A stretch of 64,000 nucleotides of DNA from an uncultured Paenibacillaceae bacterium. Its GTDB lineage: Bacteria; Bacillota; Bacilli; Paenibacillales; K13. Below the pieces are notes generated by a model that made no database searches, was not told where the DNA came from, and worked only from the letters and a program-made list of their open reading frames with translations. The stretch covers positions 62,001-126,000 of the forward strand of contig CAJXLT010000005.1 in NCBI GenBank assembly GCA_913056365.1, given 5' to 3'. The translations under genes and the position numbers were made by a program. Shown piece by piece: positions 22,266 through 30,842 of this stretch (the stretch's first letter is position 1; every line of letters starts with the position of its first letter).

Positions 22266-22862
22266 CTAGTCTTCGGTTCCATGAGTGCCGCGGTCAAGCC
22301 TGCGGACCAGCTTGTCCACCGCCTGCTTGATCTCTTCAGCTACGAGCCGATAGTGCTCTGCCGTTCCGCCGAACGGATCAGCGATATCATCATCACGCAA
22401 GCTGTCGGTAAGCTGCTGCATGCGATCCTGCTCCTCTGGAGAGATCGCTTGACCCAGCGCTTGCTTCGTCTGGAGTTCCGCCATCAGTGCCTCCCATTCC
22501 GTTCGGGAACGCAAGTGGTCTGGCTCGTTCCAAGCATATTCTTGGAGCGTGTATACTTTGTCTACTGTGTGTGGGAACATTTGCAGCACTACGCGCTTAT
22601 GTTCCTGTGTCATCGTCAGGATTAAGTCCGCCCAATCTACATCAGCCTTGTCCAAAAACCTGGACCTGTGTTCTGTGGAACAGTTGGCCTCCCGCATCAC
22701 TGCCGCTGCATGCTTGGACATCGGTATGCCAACAGCAGCGGCGATACCTGCTGACCGAACTTCCGCCTGCAGCTTGTGTTCGCGAGACAGCTGCTGGAAC
22801 AACTTCTCGGCCATCGGACTGCGGCAAGTATTGCCGGTACAGACGAACAATACACTGATCAA
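22266..22862 (-). CDS. ywlE: Low-molecular-weight phosphatase, protein-arginine phosphatase (YwlE-like)
   Basis: The P-loop CTGNTCRSP lies at the N-terminus and the catalytic aspartate in ADPFGG near the C-terminus. The Thr between Asn and Cys is, from family knowledge, the residue that favours phospho-arginine over phospho-tyrosine. I chose TTG 22862, with GGAGG 8 nt upstream; GTG 22871 would abut the site. At about 198 residues it is longer than the usual 150, with an inserted charged segment around 120-150 (QTKQALGQAISPEEQD). It lies between mntP and rpiB. Confidence 0.88.
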   Translation of the reverse strand: MISVLFVCTGNTCRSPMAEKLFQQLSREHKLQAEVRSAGIAAAVGIPMSKHAAAVMREANCSTEHRSRFLDKADVDWADLILTMTQEHKRVVLQMFPHTVDKVYTLQEYAWNEPDHLRSRTEWEALMAELQTKQALGQAISPEEQDRMQQLTDSLRDDDIADPFGGTAEHYRLVAEEIKQAVDKLVRRLDRGTHGTED

Positions 22863-22922
22863 ATTCCGCACCTCCGTTTCTCTCGCGTTGCCTCAATTCA
22901 GGCACGGCCATCTATTCTCATC

Positions 22923-23483
22923 TTATAGTATAAACTTTAACCCAAAAGCTAACAAAATGACACCGCCCAATGCTTCTCCATATTCGCCGAATAGTCCGGA
23001 GACTCGTCTGCCCAGCATTAAACCAGCGATCGACATTAGGCTTCCAAACAATCCAAAGACGAAGACGGTTACGATAATATCAGCAGCGAACAAGCCGAAG
23101 GAAATACCGACAGAGAACGAATCAATACTGACGCTAAGCGCAAAGAGCATCAATCCCCACAGCGTACCTTGATCGAAAGATTGCGCAGTGTCTCCTCGCA
23201 AGGAACTATATATCATATGCAGCCCTAGTAACGCAAGCAATCCACCGCCTGCGGCAACGGCCACATCTCCGAGCAATGACCCAACATAGTGCCCTGTAAA
23301 CATGCCCGTCAAAGGCATCAGAATGTGAAATAGCCCTACGACAGCACTTATCTTCAAAACATCCAGGAGACGAATCCCCCTCAATCCGATTCCGATTCCT
23401 AGCGAGAAAGCATCCAAGCCGAGCGCGAATGCCATCAGAACAATGGTCAGCCATTGTCCGAATGCGATATCGATTGGTGACAA
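22923..23483 (-). CDS. mntP: Manganese efflux pump MntP
   Basis: Six-helix membrane exporter of Mn(II). The duplicated motifs ALGLDAFSLGIGIG and VSIDSFSVGISFG carry the acidic residues expected for ion transport. I assign the start to TTG 23483, because AAGGAGG lies 7 nt upstream; ATG 23522 has no ribosome site. This gives 186 residues, close to the family length. The ribosome site itself lies in the 3' arm of a 13-bp stem (23491-23537), which suggests translational control. Gene order matches Bacillus ywlD. Confidence 0.9.
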   Translation of the reverse strand: MSPIDIAFGQWLTIVLMAFALGLDAFSLGIGIGLRGIRLLDVLKISAVVGLFHILMPLTGMFTGHYVGSLLGDVAVAAGGGLLALLGLHMIYSSLRGDTAQSFDQGTLWGLMLFALSVSIDSFSVGISFGLFAADIIVTVFVFGLFGSLMSIAGLMLGRRVSGLFGEYGEALGGVILLAFGLKFIL

Positions 23484-23490
23484 GCTACCC

Positions 23491-23537
23491 CCTCCTTCTT
23501 GTCCGCTGTTCATTTCATCCATATGCGGACAAGGAGG
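23491..23537 (-). promoter_or_regulatory. Stem that would sequester the mntP ribosome binding site
   Basis: Minus strand: CCTCCTTGTCCGC (23537-23525), 18-nt loop, GCGGACAAGAAGGAGG (23506-23491). Thirteen base pairs form with one 3-nt bulge. The 3' arm contains AAGGAGG placed 7 nt before TTG 23483. No T-run follows, so it is not a normal terminator. It is not the classical Mn riboswitch (yybP-ykoY), as far as I can see. Confidence 0.7.
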
Positions 23538-23546
23538 GAATCATGT

Positions 23547-24632
23547 CTAGCCAATCGTGTGGATGCGGCCTGCGGCTGCTTTACGCAGGCGGTTCATGAT
23601 CGCAGCGCCGATCCCGTGCTCGGGATAGGCTTCTGCGTAGATGAGCTCCGCCGCATGCTCGTCGAAGGCGCGGAGCGAATCGTACAGACCCCGCGCTGTT
23701 GAAGCGGGGTCTGCCAAGCTGCCGCACACTTGCACGGTCCCGGGGAAGGCGGCATAGCGCTCGGCGTTCTCCGCATAGGTGAGCACGCCGACCCGCCGTC
23801 CCCGGGCTGCCTCCTTCGCGGCAGCTTCAACGATGTAGGACGCCGTACGTTCAGGCGGCCCTGCAACTAGCGCAAGCGCGCCACGCGGCGCGTAATGCGC
23901 ATACTTCATCCCCGGCGAGCGGGGCGCCGCCGTGGGATCGGTTGCTGCATCCGGCGCGACAGTCTCGACGCGCGGGTGCAGCTCGTGCAGCTGCTCGGCA
24001 CTAATGCCGCCGGGGCGCAGTACGTAGATGCAGTCGTCGTTCACTTCGACGACTGTCGATTCGAGCCCGACGCCCGTCGGGCCCCCGTCTACGACGCCGG
24101 CAATAGCGCCGGCGAGATCGTGGACGACGTGCTCCGCACGCGTCGGGCTTGGCCGCCCCGAGCGATTGGCGCTGGGCCCGGCCAAGGGGCAACCGGCGGC
24201 AGCAATGAGCCGCCGGGCAATCGGGTGGTCGGGCATACGCACCGCCACCGTAGCCAAGCCCGCTGTCACCAGTGGCGACAGCGCAGACAGCTTAGCCGGG
24301 AGCACAATCGTCAACGGGCCCGGCCAATAACGAGCCATTAGCCGCGCAGACACATCGTCCGGCGGCTCAGCAATTTCATCAAGCTGCACAAGCTCAGCTA
24401 TATGTACGATCAGCGGATTGTCAGCAGGCCTTCCCTTAGCTGCATATACCTTCTCCACCGCATCACTCGAACGGGCATCTGCTCCCAAGCCGTATACCGT
24501 CTCAGTCGGAAAGGCGACCACTTCGCCTGCACGAAGCAACCTGCCTGCTTCACGAAGCCCGACCTCTACCCGATTGTCTGCCCCCTCATCCTCATCCTGC
24601 TGCACGTTCCATATTCGGGTTTCGTTCACCAT
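23547..24632 (-). CDS. tsaC: L-threonylcarbamoyladenylate synthase (Sua5 type)
   Basis: Makes threonylcarbamoyl-AMP for the t6A modification of tRNA. The 361-residue protein has the YrdC core (about 25-215), with VVAFPTETVYGLGADA and KGRPADNPLIVHI, and a C-terminal Sua5 domain after the PGMKYAHYAP linker. ATG 24632 follows AAGGAGTAGCGT. It lies 11 nt after spoIIR, so it is likely cotranscribed. This stretch is more GC-rich than its neighbours, especially 23.9-24.3 kb. Order matches Bacillus ywlC. Confidence 0.94.
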   Translation of the reverse strand: MVNETRIWNVQQDEDEGADNRVEVGLREAGRLLRAGEVVAFPTETVYGLGADARSSDAVEKVYAAKGRPADNPLIVHIAELVQLDEIAEPPDDVSARLMARYWPGPLTIVLPAKLSALSPLVTAGLATVAVRMPDHPIARRLIAAAGCPLAGPSANRSGRPSPTRAEHVVHDLAGAIAGVVDGGPTGVGLESTVVEVNDDCIYVLRPGGISAEQLHELHPRVETVAPDAATDPTAAPRSPGMKYAHYAPRGALALVAGPPERTASYIVEAAAKEAARGRRVGVLTYAENAERYAAFPGTVQVCGSLADPASTARGLYDSLRAFDEHAAELIYAEAYPEHGIGAAIMNRLRKAAAGRIHTIG

Positions 24633-24643
24633 ACGCTACTCCT

Positions 24644-25312
24644 TTACTTCAATAGTCCTTTGATCCAATCGATCAGCTTATCGAGCCAATCTAGCAGAAA
24701 GAACCGCATCTCTATCTCATCGGTTGCCGCCAAATCTGCGGCAGTACGATTATCCATCTGTTCGTCAGCAGCCCCCGTTTTCCCTGCTTCCTCTTGTTCT
24801 GCTTCCGCTGCAGACGTCTTATCGGTAACCGTATCTACGAAGCAAAGCGGCGGAAACAAGACGCACCACCAATTTGCGCCTCTCCCTTGTCCAATGGTGA
24901 TGACAAGCGCTTCGTACAACCCGTCCGGATACACGCGATTCCCATACAGCTTGGCGGGAAAATCTACTTCCCCTAGCTTCACTTCATACGTATATGCAGC
25001 GCCGTTCTCGCGAATCGTATTGCCTACCAACCGTTCCATAGCACCTAAGTTACGCTTTATATGCATTCTAGCTTCTTCCAACGTCATAGGCTCGGTCACC
25101 CATGTGTTCATCTGTTCTACCACTCGATCTCGCACCTGCCGCTTCAACCATTGATCGTGCGCACCGTCGGAATTGGCCAGAATGCGAACACGAATCGACT
25201 GTTCCGGTATTGCCGCTTCCGCCAATGGCGCCTCATTGCGCTGTGCCTCCCAAGACATAAGCAATAGAACAAGAATAAAGAGCATATATCCATAACGTGC
25301 TTGCATCCGCAT
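24644..25312 (-). CDS. spoIIR: Stage II sporulation protein R
   Basis: Forespore protein, exported to the intermembrane space, that triggers SpoIIGA to process pro-sigma-E. The N-terminus has a hydrophobic signal/anchor (about 6-22). The family segments IRVRILANSDGAHDQWLKRQ and ANWWCVLFPPLCF follow. ATG 25312 has AAAGGATG upstream. The region 150-200 before the C-terminal amphipathic tail is a charged, alanine-rich linker. The gene has its own candidate sigma-F promoter and a conserved place between prmC and tsaC. Confidence 0.95.
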   Translation of the reverse strand: MRMQARYGYMLFILVLLLMSWEAQRNEAPLAEAAIPEQSIRVRILANSDGAHDQWLKRQVRDRVVEQMNTWVTEPMTLEEARMHIKRNLGAMERLVGNTIRENGAAYTYEVKLGEVDFPAKLYGNRVYPDGLYEALVITIGQGRGANWWCVLFPPLCFVDTVTDKTSAAEAEQEEAGKTGAADEQMDNRTAADLAATDEIEMRFFLLDWLDKLIDWIKGLLK

Positions 25313-25354
25313 CGTCGAACATCCTTTCTGCAATCCAATCTGATTCTAGTAACC

Positions 25355-25383
25355 AGTATGGACAACAGAAACCAATGCTATAC
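25355..25383 (-). promoter_or_regulatory. Candidate sigma-F promoter of spoIIR
   Basis: Minus-strand GTATA (25383-25379), exactly 15 nt, then GTCCATACT (25363-25355). Compared with the forespore consensus GYATA-N15-GGnnAnAnT, only one fixed position differs. It lies about 43 nt upstream of the spoIIR start, as expected for a sigma-F gene. Confidence 0.65.
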
Positions 25384-25450
25384 TAGCAATCTATCAAAAC
25401 TTCAACCTTCGCTCGTAATCCAAACTACTCACATTAAGGCTGCTACTTCT

Positions 25451-26350
25451 CTATTCACATTTCAGCACGACATGACGACTGATACCCGCCAAGTCTTGAA
25501 TGACTTGGATTGTCCGAGGCGGTTCGTCCCCCTGTACACCAGATTCCGAATCAGCCAACGCAGACAGCATGCCGGCTACCTGTTCGGCCTGTCCTTCGCC
25601 CACCTCTAAGCCGATCCACGCCGGCAATCTCTTCATCTGTGTCAACTGTTCCGCCAAGCGACGGTACAAATCCAATCCATCCTTGCCGCCATACAACGCC
25701 GATGAAGGTTCATACTCCGCCACTTCTGGCGTCATATTCGCCTCATCTGCCAACGGCACATAAGGGGGATTCGAAATCAGCATATCCGGCGCAAGACCGC
25801 GATGCAGCCACGGCTCAAGCAGATCACCCTCATAAAAAGAAATCCGCTCAAATACACCGTGCTGCCGGGCATTATCCATCGCCACCTCTAGCGCACTGCC
25901 TGACAAATCAGATGCAGAGAGACGCCACTCCGGTTGTTCAGCAGCAAGTGTAATCGGAATGATACCGCTTCCTGTGCCGATATCCGCTACTAGCTTCGGT
26001 TGACGCGCACGACCCCAAGCAAGCGCCGCTTCTACTAACAGCTCTGTTTCCGGGCGAGGAATCAGCACTTGCGGATTCACGCGGAACGATCGACCATAGA
26101 ACTCCTGCTCACCAATAATATATTGTACCGGCTCACCAGCAGCCTTGCGCTGCAGCCAGCCTTCCCACTGCGAGACCTTCTCGCCCGGAAATGTCTCTTG
26201 CCAATCGAGAAACAGCTTGCTCCGATTCCAACCAAGCAAGCTGCAGAGCATCCACTCTGTCACCCGTTCCGGATGTTGCGTATTACGGCTATCCCCCGAT
26301 GCCAAAAAAGAAGAAGCCTGCAAGTAGGCTTCTCGTATCGTCATCCTCAT
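25451..26350 (-). CDS. prmC: Release-factor glutamine methyltransferase
   Basis: Methylates the GGQ glutamine of release factors. The 299-residue protein has an N-terminal helical domain (1-80). A Rossmann methyltransferase domain follows, with VADIGTGSGIIPITLA (SAM binding) and the catalytic NPPY in MLISNPPYVPL. It directly follows prfA, its substrate gene, with an 18-nt gap. The C-terminal part contains a short acidic insertion (ALADSESGVQGDEPP). Confidence 0.95.
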   Translation of the reverse strand: MRMTIREAYLQASSFLASGDSRNTQHPERVTEWMLCSLLGWNRSKLFLDWQETFPGEKVSQWEGWLQRKAAGEPVQYIIGEQEFYGRSFRVNPQVLIPRPETELLVEAALAWGRARQPKLVADIGTGSGIIPITLAAEQPEWRLSASDLSGSALEVAMDNARQHGVFERISFYEGDLLEPWLHRGLAPDMLISNPPYVPLADEANMTPEVAEYEPSSALYGGKDGLDLYRRLAEQLTQMKRLPAWIGLEVGEGQAEQVAGMLSALADSESGVQGDEPPRTIQVIQDLAGISRHVVLKCE

Positions 26351-26368
26351 ACTATGACGCGCTCCTTC

Positions 26369-27439
26369 TTACAACGCTTCCTGTTCCATAAGCTCTGCTT
26401 GCTCAGCAACGGACAGGGCGTTAATAATTTCTTCCATCTGACCTTGAAGCACCGTATCCAGCTTGTGCAGCGTCAAGCCGATGCGATGATCTGTCACACG
26501 GCTTTGCGGGAAATTGTAGGTGCGAATACGTTCGCTTCGATCACCAGTTCCCACCTTGCTCTTCCGCTCACTCGCATATTTCGCCTCTTCCTCCTGGCGA
26601 AACTTATCGTAAATACGGGCACGCAGCACTCGCATCGCCATTTCCTTATTCGAGTTCTGTGATTTGCCGTCCTGGCAGCTTACGACAATACCCGTCGGGA
26701 CATGTGTCAATCGCACAGCAGATTTCGTTGTATTAACCGACTGACCGCCAGGTCCACTGGAACAGAACGTATCTACGCGAATGTCATTCTCATGGATGTC
26801 AATTTCCACTTCTTCCGCTTCCGGCAGGACAGCAACTGTCGCAGTAGAGGTGTGAATTCTACCACCGGACTCCGTTTCCGGAACCCGCTGCACACGATGT
26901 GCGCCACTCTCAAATTTCAACTTGCTGTATGCGCCCTTACCTCGAATCATAAAGACAATTTCCTTGAAGCCGCCAAGGTCATTCACATTCGATTCCATCA
27001 CTTCGACTTTCCAGCCCTGTACATCCGCGAATCTTGTGTACATGCGGTACAAATCTCCTGCGAACAACGCGGCTTCATCCCCGCCAGCAGCACCGCGAAT
27101 TTCGACGATAACATTCTTATCGTCGTTCGGGTCCTTCGGCAGCAGCAATACATGCAGTCGCTCCTCCAATTCCTCTCGACGATCCTGCAGTTCCTCCAGC
27201 TCCATCTTGACCATCTCTCGCATCTCATCATCAAGCTTCTCGCCCAGCATTTGCTTGGCATCTTGATGCTGCTGCAGAACTTGCTCATATTCCTTATACG
27301 CTTCATACGTCTCTTGCAAATCCGATTGTTCTTTCGACAACTCCCTTAGCTTGCTGGGATCGTTCGCCACATCCGGATCGCACAACAGCTCACTCAACTT
27401 GTCATAGCGGTCTGCCAGTGCCTTAAGTTTATCCAGCAC
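26369..27439 (-). CDS. prfA: Peptide chain release factor 1
   Basis: Recognises UAA and UAG stop codons and triggers peptide release. The 356-residue protein shows the GGQ motif in [20 protein letters not shown] and the anticodon-like loop region around [19 protein letters not shown]. The start is GTG 27439, with GGAG 10 nt upstream. It lies between ychF and prmC. Confidence 0.97.
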   Translation of the reverse strand: MLDKLKALADRYDKLSELLCDPDVANDPSKLRELSKEQSDLQETYEAYKEYEQVLQQHQDAKQMLGEKLDDEMREMVKMELEELQDRREELEERLHVLLLPKDPNDDKNVIVEIRGAAGGDEAALFAGDLYRMYTRFADVQGWKVEVMESNVNDLGGFKEIVFMIRGKGAYSKLKFESGAHRVQRVPETESGGRIHTSTATVAVLPEAEEVEIDIHENDIRVDTFCSSGPGGQSVNTTKSAVRLTHVPTGIVVSCQDGKSQNSNKEMAMRVLRARIYDKFRQEEEAKYASERKSKVGTGDRSERIRTYNFPQSRVTDHRIGLTLHKLDTVLQGQMEEIINALSVAEQAELMEQEAL

Positions 27440-27471
27440 GATGCTTGCACTCCTTGCTCATAAAGTAGACC

Positions 27472-28572
27472 TTACACATTAAATCGGAAGTGCATAACGT
27501 CTCCGTCCTGCACAACATACTCCTTGCCCTCCAAGCGAAGCAAGCCCTTCTCCTTAGCTCCTGCCATCGAACCGTTCGTAACCAAATCATCGTAGCTGAC
27601 AACCTCAGCGCGGATAAAGCCGCGCTCGAAATCCGTATGGATGACAGCAGCTGCCTGAGGCGCCTTCGTTCCCCGGCGAATCGTCCACGCACGCACTTCC
27701 TGCACACCCGCGGTGAAATAAGTATCCAATCCAAGCAGCACATACGCAGCGCGAATCAACCGATTCAAGCCGGATTCTTGAAGCCCAAGCTCTTCAAGGA
27801 ACATCTCCTTATCCTCGCCCTCAAGCTCTGCAATTTCTGCCTCGACCCTTGCACTGATCACAACCACTTCATTGTTCTCAGCTGCAGCGTATTCCTTCAC
27901 CTTCGCTACATGAGGATTGCCCTCTGCATTGGCAGCTTCTGCTTCACTTACGTTCGCCGCATACAGTACCGGCTTCATCGTCAACAGATGAAGATCACGC
28001 AGCACAAGCTTCTCCTCCACTGTAAGATCAATGCTGCGCGCAGGTTTGTCATCGTATAAGACATCCTTCACCTTCTCGAGACATTCCACTTCCGCTGCAT
28101 ATTGCTTGTTGCCGCCCTTCATATTTTTACGCGAGCGTTCAATCTTTTTTTCCACGGATTCAATGTCCGCTAAGATTAACTCCAGATTGATTGTCTCGAT
28201 ATCACGAATCGGATCAACAGAGCCGGATACATGTGTGATGTCGCCATCTTCAAAGCACCGCACGACATGTACAATGGCATCAACTTCACGGATATGGGCC
28301 AAGAACTTGTTGCCCAGCCCTTCACCTTTACTTGCCCCTTTCACTAACCCCGCAATATCCACAAATTCAAATGCCGTAGGCACAATTTTATTCGGATTCA
28401 CAATGCCAGCCAGTTTAACCAACCTCTCGTCTGGCACTTCCACGACACCGACATTCGGGTCGATCGTGCAGAACGGATAGTTCGCTGACTCTGCCCCTGC
28501 TTGAGTAATTGCATTAAACAAAGTGGATTTACCTACATTCGGCAAACCGACGATCCCTGCCTTCAAAGCCAT
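27472..28572 (-). CDS. ychF: Redox-regulated ribosome-binding ATPase YchF
   Basis: Obg-related P-loop protein that prefers ATP. The 366-residue protein has Walker [10 protein letters not shown] (9-17), [19 protein letters not shown] with the switch region, a helical insertion and a C-terminal TGS-like domain ending in [16 protein letters not shown]. It is the first gene of the minus-strand block ychF-prfA-prmC. It has a good promoter and a cluster of DnaA-box-like sites upstream. Confidence 0.97.
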   Translation of the reverse strand: MALKAGIVGLPNVGKSTLFNAITQAGAESANYPFCTIDPNVGVVEVPDERLVKLAGIVNPNKIVPTAFEFVDIAGLVKGASKGEGLGNKFLAHIREVDAIVHVVRCFEDGDITHVSGSVDPIRDIETINLELILADIESVEKKIERSRKNMKGGNKQYAAEVECLEKVKDVLYDDKPARSIDLTVEEKLVLRDLHLLTMKPVLYAANVSEAEAANAEGNPHVAKVKEYAAAENNEVVVISARVEAEIAELEGEDKEMFLEELGLQESGLNRLIRAAYVLLGLDTYFTAGVQEVRAWTIRRGTKAPQAAAVIHTDFERGFIRAEVVSYDDLVTNGSMAGAKEKGLLRLEGKEYVVQDGDVMHFRFNV

Positions 28573-28609
28573 TGCAGTTACACACTCCTTCTAAGTCCCA
28601 ATCTATACT

Positions 28610-28638
28610 ATTATATAGCAGGAACCCGTTTGGCACAA
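28610..28638 (-). promoter_or_regulatory. Promoter of ychF
   Basis: Minus-strand TTGTGC (28638-28633), 17-nt spacer, perfect TATAAT (28615-28610), about 38 nt before the ychF start. Confidence 0.65.
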
Positions 28639-28694
28639 TGCACCGTGCATTGTTGCGCATTCGTCCGCTCTTTCTTACACTGTATATGAACAAG

Positions 28695-28780
28695 TTATCA
28701 CCAAATCAGCCGGCAGTTATCACCAGTTTGTTCACAGAAAAACGGATATATCCACAATGTTATCCACAGCCTGTGTACAA
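28695..28780 (+). promoter_or_regulatory. Cluster of six DnaA-box-like nonamers between ychF and tadA
   Basis: Plus-strand nonamers: TTATCACCA (28695), TTATCACCA (28717), TTGTTCACA (28728), ATATCCACA (28748) and TTATCCACA (28760, perfect consensus). A minus-strand TTGTACACA covers 28780-28772. Start-to-start spacings are 22, 11, 20, 12 and 12 bp, close to whole helical turns. No dnaA or dnaN gene is in view, so this is not annotated as the origin. Confidence 0.65.
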
Positions 28781-28828
28781 ATCGAATGCCTGTTCGGCGA
28801 ACATATGTAGTGATGGAGGAATGCCAAC

Positions 28829-29278
28829 ATGGATGACGAGAAGTGGATGCAGGCTGCTATCGATGAAGCCAAGCTTGCTGAACAAAAAGGAGAAGTGCCT
28901 ATTGGTGCGGTAATTGTCAAGAATGGCACCATCATCGGTCGCGGGCACAATTTGCGTGAGAGCTCCATGGACCCAACTACACACGCGGAGATGCTCGCCA
29001 TACGTGATGCAAGCAAGCACCTTGCCGCATGGAGGCTATTGGACAGTACACTATATGTCACCTTAGAACCTTGTCCAATGTGCGCCGGCGCCATATTGCT
29101 GTCGCGAATCCATCGTGTCGTATTCGGCGCATTCGATCCAAAGGCAGGATGTGCAGGGACTCTCATGAATCTACTGCAGGACGAGCGCTTCAACCATACC
29201 TGTGAGCTTACAGCAGGTGTATTGGGTGAGAGTTGCGGTTCCATGCTTTCTACATTCTTCCGCCGTCTTCGGCAATAA
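28829..29278 (+). CDS. tadA: tRNA-specific adenosine deaminase
   Basis: Converts A34 of the arginine tRNA (ACG anticodon) to inosine. The 149-residue protein has the zinc/catalytic site His52-Ala-Glu54 and PCPMC (Cys82, Cys85), and the tRNA-recognition segment AFDPKAGCAGTLMNLLQ. ATG 28829 follows GGAGG at 8 nt. It is divergent from ychF, with the DnaA-box-like cluster between them. Confidence 0.95.
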   Translation: MDDEKWMQAAIDEAKLAEQKGEVPIGAVIVKNGTIIGRGHNLRESSMDPTTHAEMLAIRDASKHLAAWRLLDSTLYVTLEPCPMCAGAILLSRIHRVVFGAFDPKAGCAGTLMNLLQDERFNHTCELTAGVLGESCGSMLSTFFRRLRQ

Positions 29279-29311
29279 TGCTGTATCCATTCATAGAAAA
29301 GAGGACCGCCC

Positions 29312-29767
29312 ATGGCAAACTACGAAACAGATGATCAATCATTATCTCTCAAGCTCTTCGTCGTACTGTCCAAAGCACACAAAGTCATGATGGAGATAAG
29401 TGCCAAGGATGTTCGCAAGCATGGATTATCCTTAACAGAATTCGCTGTCCTAGAGCTTCTCCACCACAAGGGTGAAGTGCCGTTACAGCAGATTGCAAGT
29501 AAAATACTCCTCACAAGCGGCAGCATCACCTATGTTGCTGACAAACTGGAGAACAAAGGGTTCTTACAACGCAAGCCATGCAAGAATGATCGTCGCGTCA
29601 CCTATGCTGCTCTTACGGACAAAGGTCAAGAGCTGTTCCATAATATTTTCCCAGATCACGCCAAGTTCATTCAATCGGCAATGAGCACGTTATCTGCAGA
29701 AGAGAAGCAGGTCGCCATCACACTCATCAAGCGACTTGGTCAGGATGTGCAGCGTCGCTACTCTTAA
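29312..29767 (+). CDS. MarR-family regulator, MhqR-like
   Basis: Winged-helix transcription factor of 151 residues. The DNA-binding region contains LTEFAVLELLHHKGEVPLQQ and SGSITYVADKLENKGFLQRK, then the wing KPCKNDRRVTYAALT. The sequence reminds me strongly of MhqR-type repressors that respond to quinones. It has only two cysteines, and the usual redox Cys of OhrR-type sensors is not obvious. It follows tadA after 33 nt. Its last 41 nt overlap the convergent gene at 29727. The target genes are unknown. Confidence 0.85.
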   Translation: MANYETDDQSLSLKLFVVLSKAHKVMMEISAKDVRKHGLSLTEFAVLELLHHKGEVPLQQIASKILLTSGSITYVADKLENKGFLQRKPCKNDRRVTYAALTDKGQELFHNIFPDHAKFIQSAMSTLSAEEKQVAITLIKRLGQDVQRRYS

Positions 29768-30683
29768 TAGGAGTAAGCTGGCGCGGAAAGACTGGTCGTA
29801 TCAGCATCTCGATATCCTCCCTGTATACGAGCGTTCCGCAAGCTTGCAACAAACCTTTGCCCAGATCGATCGGGTTCATATTGAATCGCCTTAGCCATTG
29901 ATACATAAATTCATCCACATACCGCTGCCGATGGCGCTCGCTGACCCGTCGGTAAGCGGCACGAATATATGCCTTTGCCTTGCTCACAAGCAAGCTCCGG
30001 CATCTCTGCAATAACACGTCTCGTTGTTCCTTCTCTCCTTCTTGCTCGCTAGAGGAATGGTTATGGCGGCCTTCTTCTTCTTCCACAATGGAAGACAGCA
30101 TATGCCTGCCATTAGACATCCGCATCGCAGCTCGAATGACGTGTAGCATCCTTAATGCAGTACGATATTGAACTTGTAATACAGCAGCTAGTCGATTGGC
30201 AGTGCAGTGTCGGTCAACAGCAACCCAATATATAGTGAAGAACCAATATGCAAGCGGCAGTTTCGTACCGTGGAAAAACGTATGTGCTGTTACGGACACT
30301 TGGTTACTGCAATTTGTACATTCGTATAACTTCCTAGTCTGGATGTAGTAATAATCATGTTCTGCACAGCACGGACAGACGAAACCGCCGGGCCATCTTA
30401 AGTAGAACAGAGCCTGCCGGCAAGCTTCTTCTTCGCGGAAGCGTTCCATAAACTCCTTCATACTGCATAATATTTCATCTGATAGCAGCTTCTTGCCCGC
30501 AGCAGCATCAGCCGGTGTATGCCACTTCATGTTATGCATAGCTAATTTGTTAAGCCACGATTCAACTTGGAATACGGCTGATTTAGGTACGTGCGTATCA
30601 TCTGATGATGCTTCAATGCGGTGTGATTCCGCAATTATTCCGTTATGTGAAGATTGTATTGTATCAGACCTCGAATTCAGCAT
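29727..30683 (-). CDS. IS1595-type zinc-ribbon protein lacking the transposase catalytic core
   Basis: About 318 residues. Counted from GTG 30692, a zinc ribbon lies at 96-130 (Cys106, Cys109, Cys125, Cys128), followed by the helix-turn-helix-like segment FHGTKLPLAYWFFTIYWVAV and a region up to RAAMRMSNGRHMLSSIVEEE. In IS1595 transposases this last part is followed by the first catalytic Asp and the DDE domain. Here it passes into a short Ser/Glu/His-rich linker and then to AAYRRVSERHRQRYVDEFMY, which resembles the very C-terminus of those transposases. The frame is open, without stops. No terminal inverted repeats were found. ATG 30683 was chosen over GTG 30692; spacing is imperfect for both. 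Confidence 0.72.
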   Translation of the reverse strand: MLNSRSDTIQSSHNGIIAESHRIEASSDDTHVPKSAVFQVESWLNKLAMHNMKWHTPADAAAGKKLLSDEILCSMKEFMERFREEEACRQALFYLRWPGGFVCPCCAEHDYYYIQTRKLYECTNCSNQVSVTAHTFFHGTKLPLAYWFFTIYWVAVDRHCTANRLAAVLQVQYRTALRMLHVIRAAMRMSNGRHMLSSIVEEEEGRHNHSSSEQEGEKEQRDVLLQRCRSLLVSKAKAYIRAAYRRVSERHRQRYVDEFMYQWLRRFNMNPIDLGKGLLQACGTLVYREDIEMLIRPVFPRQLTPIKSSDAAHPDQVA

Positions 30684-30842
30684 ATGAATCACACTCTCCT
30701 TCTCTGCGTGCCAAGAAGATTGCAGTCATCGCCAAGTTGTAGCACATATGTACTTCCTCGTTGCTCACGCTTTATTCTTAAACTCATTATATCGAACATA
30801 CGTTCTTATTTCAACTGTTTTTTTATTTATTTTGGTGCAGGT

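Noticed and set aside
23491-23537. Intrinsic terminator of tsaC
   Set aside because: The stem is strong, but it is followed by GGGTAGCTTG, not by a T-run, and its 3' arm contains the mntP ribosome site.
28695-28780. Chromosomal replication origin
   Set aside because: Six DnaA-box-like sites are present, but dnaA and dnaN are not adjacent and no clear AT-rich unwinding element was seen, so it is reported as a DnaA-box cluster only.
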